Assembly: GCA_037576215.1 (NCBI GenBank)
Contig: JBANDB010000004.1
Coordinates: 2,914,001 to 2,978,000 of the forward strand
Length of the DNA stretch: 64,000 nt
Direction of reading: 5' to 3'
Source: Armillaria gallica
Taxonomy: Eukaryota > Basidiomycota > Agaricomycetes > Agaricales > Physalacriaceae
Position 1 is the first letter of the stretch. Every line of letters begins with the position of its first letter. This document shows, piece after piece, positions 56,825 to 64,000 of this stretch. Made by a program: the position numbers and the translations under genes. The notes below the pieces were generated by a model. That model saw nothing but the letters and a program-made list of their open reading frames with translations. It was not told where the DNA came from and ran no database searches.

Positions 56825-57554
56825 GAAGCATGTAGCCAGGATATATAATGTACAACGAATATTATAAATTGAAGCTTTACCGCTGTTTCTATTGACCTTT
56901 TTTTGCCCTTTCCTCCGCCCTCGTCTCCATTTTCTCTTACTTACAAAGTGCAATCACTCCTGGATCGGCCCTTCATGATTCAATCCATGACCGTGATGGG
57001 CTCCACCGTGACGAGAGTTTCTCGACATTCGATTTTCCCAACCACGCCAAGTTGAAGAACGCGACTGACGTTCTAAGAATAAACTGGTAGCACACTATTT
57101 TTAGTTTCTGCTGACTGACGCGTCCCAGCTTTCTTTAACAGTTTTGCCATGGACACGTGTGGCTCGGAGGAGTATTACGCGTTATATGCCGTGTCCTAAC
57201 CCTAAGTATGAAGGCCCATGCTACATGAACATCGTACCTGTTTTTAGGGCTTCCGGGCTTCCGGGTCCTTGACTTTCTCACTTGAGCTATTTTCCCGTGG
57301 ACGCGCGTCACATTCTGACGCTCGGCAGAATTTTACGTGCCATATATCCGTGTTTTGACTAAACCGCGTGTACTTTTCTTGCTTGCTTGTTCGTTTATTC
57401 GATTTTCTGCTTGCCTGACAAATAGGGTGCTAAGATATACGGGAAAGATTACATACTAATGATTAGCTTTGCGGGTAAGTCAGGAGAGAAATTTACGCGG
57501 AAAGAAGTATAACTAGACCTACGGCCACCTTGAGCAGTATTCAATATCTTCATC
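56825..57554. other. No supported gene; holds one copy of a dispersed 55-base repeat
   Basis: 56931-56984 matches 58654-58708 closely (TTTTCTCTTACTTACAAAGT through the GGATCGGCCCTTCATGA motif). The latter copy lies just before the second kinase-like gene. The rest is unremarkable. Confidence 0.5.
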
Positions 57555-58481
57555 ATGACTCCTCGCCGGCGGAACAGGAAAGACAGCGACGCGCATCGCC
57601 CGTCTTCTCGCAGACTCCAACCAATCCGTGCTCCTCACATCTCGCAAAGGCGTCGTTCCAGAGCCCTTCACAGGCGTCAAATTCGACTGGCACGACCCAT
57701 CAACGTTCGAAAATGTCTTCACCACCGACCCAAACATAGAGCGAATTTACCTCGTCGCGCCTGGAGCCACTTCAGAGGCGTTCCCTCCGATGAAGCCTTT
57801 CATTAATCTGGCCGGTGCAGAAGGGCGTCAAACGCTTCGTCCTCCTTACCGCGTCAACGATCTATCCATTGATGGGACCAAAGGTACATGAATACCTGGT
57901 GTCGCTTAAAGTCGATTACGCAGTCCTTCGTCCTTCGTGGTTTTTTGGTGCGTAGCAATCACGTATGAGGATCCGATATGTACTGACCACTGGATTTTCA
58001 GAGAATTTTTTGACCGTGCACCTTCGAACCATCAAGGAGAAGAACACGGTCATAAGCGCGTCCGCCGACGGAAAGATTGGATTCACATCCGCAGATGATA
58101 TTGCGGATTTGGCTGTTCGTGCGTTGACGGATGAGAAGAGTCATAATACAGACCATATTATTACGGGCCCTGAGTTGCTCTCTTATGATGATGTGCGTCC
58201 GATCCTCTCCGTGTACATTGCGCTGGAGCTGATTGTCGAACAGGTCGCTGCTATCTTTACAGAGGCGCTTGGCCGAAAGATTACCCACACGGATCACTGT
58301 CGAGGAACTGAAACAAAGGTACACCTCTTTCGGTCTTCCAGAAGGCTTCGCCAGGATGCTCTCGTCTTTGGATGGCCTTAATGCTAACGGTGGCGAGGAA
58401 GAGATATTCAAGGCATCGAAGAAGGTTACCGGAAAGAGGACGTTGAGGAGCTTCGTGGAAGCTAACAAAGCTAGCTTTTAG
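57555..58481 (+). pseudogene. NmrA-like NAD(P)-binding reductase, three frameshifts
   Basis: Homologous reading: GGTGKTATRIARLLADSN (Rossmann glycine motif), [141 protein letters not shown], and GKRTLRSFVEANKASF at the end. The frame must change just after the ATG, near 57822 (an extra G in a G run) and near 58300. Introns are still recognisable. Otherwise the sequence is well preserved, so loss is recent or the lesions are sequence errors. The family includes NmrA and ergot-pathway-like reductases. Confidence 0.85.
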
Positions 58482-58794
58482 AGCACAAGCGGACTCTGCC
58501 TATCGTGATATTCAATAAATGTAGTAGTAAGATGATGGACTCATACAATCGTGAAATGTTTGCTCTCGGGCTCGTTTAAGGATGATAATTAAAAGAGCTG
58601 CAAGCACGACGGTCAGTCGAAGATTCATGCAGAAAACGATTATTAAATCAGCATTTTCTCTTACTTACAAAGTGCAGTAACCCCTGGATCGGCCCTTCAT
58701 GAGTTCTAGATCATGTTTCATTCTTGCTAACGGGAACACGTGACCGCGATCTTGGACAATTATGTTTCAGTATAGGAGCCGATATTCTCTTGAC
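58482..58794. other. Flank of the second kinase-like gene
   Basis: No gene. Contains the 55-base repeat noted separately. Confidence 0.5.
58654..58708 (+). repeat. Second copy of a dispersed 55-base repeat
   Basis: Pairs with 56931-56984. It lies in the flank of the kinase-like gene at 58795. Confidence 0.6.
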
Positions 58795-60618
58795 ATGGAT
58801 CAACCATTACCTACCTGGCGGGATTTCCTTGATGTCCGTTTTGAGCACCACTTGTGTCTTGACGAAAGATCATCTGCACACAATATCCACCAATATCCTG
58901 CTATCGCACCCCCTCCTGCGGAAAAGTCCCTACATCAATCAGACCCAGATCCCACCATCGTCCCGCGCATTCTCCATTATTTCCATTATTTCCTGGAAGG
59001 TAAAGGCTGGTTAGATAGATCACTCCCCCCTAATCTTGTTACCCTACTTGCAGCGTTTCAGCAAGATTTATTGACAGCTACCCTCTCCAACAAAAGTACG
59101 GTCGAATTTCTGCGAGGTTACATGTTCCCGGTAATCCATGCGGCTGTCAGGGCACTAAGCAGTACTCCAGACCAGACCTTCGCCGTGAAGAGGGGTGCTC
59201 CGGCACGTCAATACGCACAATAAGGTGATATCGACTGGATAACCATGGCTTTCCCAACGAAAGCTCCTGTCAAGTCTATTGGTATAGAAGCAAAGCGGCC
59301 TAGAGTTCTGTTCCATCACGCGAAGGACATGCAGAATGAACATGAATATAGCACGCTCGACCCACAGTACGACGCCAAGGCTGTGTGTATGAAAGTAACA
59401 CTTCATGCTCGCTCTCGCCTACTAATAACTGAACTCCTATATTCATCAGGCGTAGTTTCAACTGTCAACAAGCGATCCAGCATCCGAACATAGAGTGATA
59501 TTTACTGGTTTATCTGCCGTCATCCTCGAAAAAAGTAGACACCATCGGATCTCCTATACTTAATGCTCAGTTGTGTTCTACAGGTGTATATGCATTGAAT
59601 CATCACGGTTTACTTGTGTCACCTCACTACCACCTTTTCCGCGATGACAAACCTCCCACTCTTGCTGAATATCCTTTTATTGATGAACTGAATCGCCGTG
59701 AAAAGGGCATCCCGCTATTTGCAGTCATGACCTACCTTATGCTTCCAAACACCTCGGTCCGTAAAGGTGTCCTTCCTTCTATTCGGAATCCCATCACGCC
59801 CTGTGAAAAGGCTGCTCAATCCGATTCGCAAGGCCCAAGAGAAACACCGAACCCAAGAGATGGGACTGCGATAGCTAAGATGTCAATGATATTGCTTAGT
59901 GTTCTCATCTTTCGGAAACGCAGTGAAGCCAGACTGTAGATAAAGCTCCTCTATTCTCAGGTGCTTCACGATGATCCTTCGGGGGACACTCTTCCACCGG
60001 CTTCCTCAAGCATCTGTTCTACTAGCGCCGACGTACAGCTCTTCCAGCGAATTCATATCGGCAAATTTTCACAGGTGTGGCGAGGATCGCTTATGGATAG
60101 CAACGGGACCGTCATCTCTGTCGTCGCCAAGATGTACTCTCAGCGCTATTTCGAAGCTATGAACAAGGAAACAAATCCTACCTACCTACCTACCTTGCGT
60201 ATCGACTTCTCTCCCGTCACCAATTGGACGACCTTGCACCTGTGTATTACGGTACATTTACAATGTCTGATGAATCTTGGGGTACTGTGATCTTGAGTGA
60301 CGTGGGAGAAGCATTTCATTGTTACTCGTGGGACAAAGCGGGGATGAGCACGGAGGAACTGTGAGTGTCTGGGATAAACTTTCGCCTGATTCTGATCGCG
60401 CGTGAATATTATATAGCCGAACTATATGGAAACACGCGAATGGTCTTCACTCGGCAGGACTTTATCATCACGATCTCGAGCCGGGGAACGTTGCGAAAGA
60501 TGGGAACGGGACGCTACGTATTCTTGACTTTGAATTATCCTCATTGGACGAGTCGTGTTCTTGCGGTGAACTTGAAAGACTTGGCAAAGTTTTCGACTCT
60601 CTGATGGAGTGGCGGTAA
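58795..60618 (+). pseudogene. Kinase-like gene, inverted copy 2 (nonsense mutation)
   Basis: Starts MDQPLPTWRDFLDVRFEHHL and stays in frame across the C run that breaks the other copy, but at 59221 a glutamate codon of the homologue is TAA. After that the protein remains recognisable to KRPRVLFHHAKDM, GVYALNHHGLLVSPHYHLF, PLFAVMTYLMLP, FQRIHIGKFSQVWRG, VVAKMYSQRY, HHDLEPGNVAKDGNGTLRILDFELSS and the end DSLMEWR at 60618. A short TACC repeat near 60178 has also altered the region after the ATP-binding Lys. DFG is DFE, as in the other copy. Confidence 0.75.
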
Positions 60619-61497
60619 AAATTACTGCTAGCACGATTTGGTGCTTGCGTACACTGTGTACTGCATGATAATCTGGGAGGAGGAGTGCAAGAACCGTAGA
60701 ACAATACTAAGCCTGGTTTTAGATCCTATATCCTCACTTATGTCGCTCAATTATCAAAGTCTTCTGTACAATCGAGAATACGTGTGAGCAGAGACACCAT
60801 TCGACGGTCGGTTGTCCTCAAGCTCATCTTTGAGCCCTCATGATTTCCTTTTTGCGCCACTGCCCTCCGGTCGTTGTTGGACCCTAACACTTAGAATAAA
60901 TTCCCAAGATATGAGAAGGGTGCAACCCTCTCGCTCCAGTGTAATAAATAGTTACCACTACCAAGGGCAAACCAAGAGTGCTATCAACCACCTACTGGAT
61001 GTACTGGCCCCTGACTGCCAGCGCAAATCCTATAATTGACGTGTACGTATCAGGTGACCGTTTCCAAGGCTCAACTTGTTGTCAAGGATTCGAAGTGCCT
61101 GAGATCGTTGCAACATTTTTTCATGGTTACAGATCTTCCTGCTCAATTATAGCGGATCCCGAGGCTGTATCCGTTGATGAGATGACGGGTCTGTCACTAA
61201 CTGACGATGGTCAGCGTTGTTTCACGGACACGGGCATTTCGGAGCTTGTGTAATCGCCATGGAGTCGATTTTTAAGAGTGGTGCTTGCGATTTCATCATT
61301 CTACGTGTCGAAAGAACCAGAAAAAGTCCCCCCGGCGGGATGATCATTCTCCATTTAGAAGCAGGACTGCCATTTCGGGTTGACTTGCTGCCGGATCACG
61401 TGGCATGACCATTGATCCTTGATTTGGTAATGTTTGTGAGTTGGACTTGAACCACTGCTACCTCCTCCATTCTACTCTTTCCCTGTTCTCAAGAGCC
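60619..61497. other. No supported gene
   Basis: Flank between the kinase-like pseudogene and the E2 gene. Short frames only; the right end should carry the E2 promoter. Confidence 0.45.
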
Positions 61498-62580
61498 ATG
61501 GTGCGTCGCTGTTCCAACTGTATGCTTTCAGAATACTCAGTATTTTCGGTCCATTCTAGTCTGTATCACCTGCCGCGTTGCGCCGTCTCATGCGCGAGCT
61601 GTTGGAACTCAAGAAGAGTCCACCGGAAGGAATTCGCGTCCAAACTAGTGACGACGATATGCTAGACGTTGTCGGTCTCATCGAGGGTCCAGGTGAGTTC
61701 ATTCACGGACTTGGGCGTTTTAGTGATACGCTCTTGGTGGCTCAGAAACTGAACTTTATCTCGCAGAGGGTACCCCGTACGCTGGCGGATACTTTAAAGT
61801 GAAGTTCAAGTTTACAGAAGAGTTCCCGGCGGCCCCACCTAAATGTACGTTGTCCATTCTCTTGCATCCGAAAGGTTTTACCAAACATGCGTTCCAGGCT
61901 GGTTCGCGACCAAGATCTTTCATCCAAACGTATCTGCGGCAGGCGAAATTTGTGTCAACACCCTCAAGAAAGATTGGAAATCAACCTATGGCATTGGTCA
62001 TATACTAGTGACCGTCAAGTGTCTTCTGATCTACCCCAACCCCGAATCAGCGCTTGACGAGGAGGCCGGCAAGCTTTTGCTCGAAAATTACCAGAGCTAC
62101 TGCGACCGAGCCAAACTTATCACCAGCGTCCATGCGACACCTCGCGTCCGACCTGCAGAGTTCGACACCCCATCAGTCACAGAAGCAGCAACAACAACCG
62201 AATCCCCATCCTCGTCATCACCAGTCCTAGACTCGTCAACGCCAGTGAAACCTCTGTCAATCTCATCTACAGCAACATCCGTACCTACCCTGCCCATTGT
62301 AACACGCAAATCAGCCTCTCCGGCTCCGGCACCTCACCCCCGGCCGTTGACATCATCGCCGTCCAACGTAGTCGCCGGTAAACTGGGAGCACCAGTAGTC
62401 ACTAAAGAACGGCACACTTCTCCTTCGCCTCTTGGCACGGCCGACGCAAATGTCGCCAAAGTTGGAGTCGGTATGCCTGGAAGTACACCTGTATCAGGAA
62501 CCAAAGCGGTGAAGCGGGCTGCCACCGGGACCGGTGCCACAGGTGCGGAGAAGAGAAAAAAGGCGCTGAAGAGGTTGTAG
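61498..62580 (+). CDS. UBE2S: Ubiquitin-conjugating enzyme E2 S (APC/C chain-elongating E2)
   Basis: Spliced as 61498..61500, 61560..61692, 61767..61844, 61898..62580, 298 residues; the first coding exon is just the ATG. In animals UBE2S adds K11-linked ubiquitin chains to APC/C substrates. The UBC fold covers residues 1-150: [20 protein letters not shown], the [13 protein letters not shown] turn, [26 protein letters not shown] with catalytic Cys90, [21 protein letters not shown]. The C-terminal 140 residues are disordered, rich in Ser, Thr, Pro and Ala. The last residues, KRKKALKRL, strongly resemble the basic Leu-Arg-Arg-Leu peptide by which UBE2S docks on the APC/C. The start was chosen because it splices into [11 protein letters not shown]. 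Confidence 0.92.
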
Positions 62581-63154
62581 CCCTTCGGCGGTACGTATTG
62601 CTCCATATACTTATTGATTCCTCGGATCTCCTCACTGTACGTCTATCTTTTCGTTGGATACACATCTCTACACTCTTTTTTACACTTGATTTGTTGATTT
62701 GTCTTATTATTACCGATAATATCTATACATGCTGTACTCTACCCCGGTGTGAGCTAGCTGACTAGGTCAGTACTCGATTTTCGTCTTGGTCGCCATCTTC
62801 CTGGTCAATCATTTCTCTCCGGTACGTACGTTTACTGATTGCTATCAGGCACCAGTAACTCGCACCCAGCCCATTTTTGCGCATACATAGAACGGTACAA
62901 AAGCTAAGTTCTCTTGCTTGTTATAATACCGGATACTCAGATCTGGTCGAAGGTGAATGGTATTCTGAACCGATCTCTACCGATCCCCCCGTTGTCTGAT
63001 TAAGCACAGGCTGTGCTGCCCCTGCAGGGTGACCATGCCGGGTACCTCAACCGCCTCAGCAGCTCAGCACTGGCTGCTGCAACCGGGTTTCAATGTGGCT
63101 ATCCACCTGATAAGCCCTTCTCCACACTCTTTTCCCATTGACACGCATGCTTAA
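62581..63154. other. No supported gene
   Basis: 3' flank of the E2 gene and upstream flank of the RhoGEF. Any upstream exon of the latter would lie here but none is clear. Confidence 0.45.
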
Positions 63155-64000
63155 ATGAGCTGCATCTTATCGCCACCCAGGGCACCTTCCGAGCTGTTGC
63201 GCCTTGACAGCTTTCGGACCCTTAGCCGATTATTATTGGTTGTCGAATTCAAGCCATGGTTCGACCGTGAAGCACGGTGCAGCGAGCCCGACCAGGCGTA
63301 TCGCATACTGTGGGAGTGTTTCTCGCTTGGGGCGCCATTCTGGACGCTCTTGAACCTTTTGTCGTCGCCGTACCACCGCGTCGCATTTGAATTCAAGCTG
63401 TCGATGGACGAGCGGGTCGCGTTCTTTACAAAGTTTATTGAGCGCGTGCGTTTGTTGGAGATCCAGGGCTTACTCCCATATGGGGAGGTCCTTCGTGTTG
63501 ACGACATGTTTGGGAGGTCGAATACTGGATTTGCGAGGGTAAGCTTGTGGTTTCCTTGCATTATGGCCTCTCTCATCGTATGTTACAGGTGTTAAAAACA
63601 GTACAGAGTATTCTGTGCGCATTGCAAGAGTCCTATCCAGGACTATTCGTCGTTCCTTACCGGTCGCAATATCAGCGACAAGCTTTTGTACAAAATTTAC
63701 TGGACACTGAGCAGGCTCATGTGTGCAGCTTGGGTATGGTTGCGGTAAGTTGCGCTGGCTGCCCTTGTATATATCTATTACTGAAAGCGTCACATTACAA
63801 GGAATCTGTCATGATGATGTCGGAAACGACAGGCCTGATTGATCCAGGCCTAGAGTGCCTTCTTGTCAATCGTACCCATCTGCGTGAATATCACGACAGG
63901 GTCCTATCATCCTTGGAGAAGGTCGTCACCGCTCCTTGGCTGGAAAACTGGACTTCAATCTTCAACTCGGATCACATAACGTTCAAAACGAAGACGGTCA
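63155..64000 (+). CDS. Cdc24-like RhoGEF, 5' part (runs off the window)
   Basis: Exons 63155..63538, 63589..63744 and 63802 onward, all in phase 0. The first 130 residues resemble the calponin-like N-terminal domain of Cdc24/Scd1: LWECFSLGAPFWTLLNLL, VAFEFKLSMDERVAFFTKFIE, EVLRVDDMFGRSNTGFARVLKTVQSIL. The second exon begins the Dbl-homology domain with RQAFVQNLLDTEQAHVCSL, the first conserved helix, followed by LIDPGLECLLVNRTHLREYHDRVLSSLEKV. Cdc24 activates Cdc42 to set polarity at the hyphal tip or bud site. The N-terminus is shorter than in yeast Cdc24, so an upstream exon may be missing. The pleckstrin and PB1 domains would lie beyond the window. Confidence 0.8.

Overview
The window is genomic DNA of a filamentous basidiomycete, most likely an Agaricomycete. 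Genes carry many introns of about 45-60 nt with GT/AG ends. The protein families are basidiomycete-typical: DUF6533 and DUF6534 seven-helix membrane proteins, HET-domain proteins, a stand-alone SRA-YDG protein, and degenerate HxDxxxxN kinase-like proteins. The species cannot be named from the sequence.

Layout. 1-5.8 kb is a graveyard: a chimeric patch of MAGE and HET gene pieces next to the 3' half of a tRNA, a broken phospholipase-like gene, a HET 3' fragment and a MAGE 3' fragment. 5.8-18.3 kb is a housekeeping island: BUD32 (KEOPS kinase), a small conserved coiled-coil protein, a DUF6534 membrane protein, the Cdc48 cofactor SHP1/p47, an SRA-YDG protein built from ten small exons, and the cell-cycle kinase CDK1. 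A DUF6533 membrane protein follows at 18.7-20.2 kb. 20.3-23.7 kb is AT-rich and gene-poor, with a tRNA-Glu gene that lacks its T arm and a small foldback element.

23.7-41.3 kb is an accessory cluster. It holds three copies of a fungal membrane-protein family (one broken), at least four HET loci (two intact, the others relics), and an intact NSE3/MAGE gene in the middle. Two blocks repeat the same convergent pair (membrane-protein gene tail to tail with a HET gene) in opposite orientation. A 2.9-kb tandem duplication made a second HET copy that has since decayed.

42-46 kb returns to ordinary genes: two unrecognised proteins and a mitochondrial-looking protein with four RRM-like units. 46-54 kb and 58.8-60.6 kb hold paralogues of an unrecognised family with a possible PD-(D/E)XK nuclease core, and two kinase-like genes in inverted orientation, each with its own lesion. 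Between and after them lie an M1 aminopeptidase (LTA4 hydrolase type), a broken NmrA-like reductase, a UBE2S-type ubiquitin-conjugating enzyme, and the 5' part of a Cdc24-like RhoGEF running off the right end.

CDK1, UBE2S (APC/C ubiquitin chain elongation), NSE3 (SMC5/6 complex), SHP1 (Cdc48) and Cdc24 all serve growth and division, but nothing suggests they form a functional cluster; they look like background into which the HET, membrane-protein and kinase duplications were inserted. Exon joins were worked out by hand from splice sites, frame continuity and family conservation. Families were recognised from memory of conserved motifs; no database search was run.
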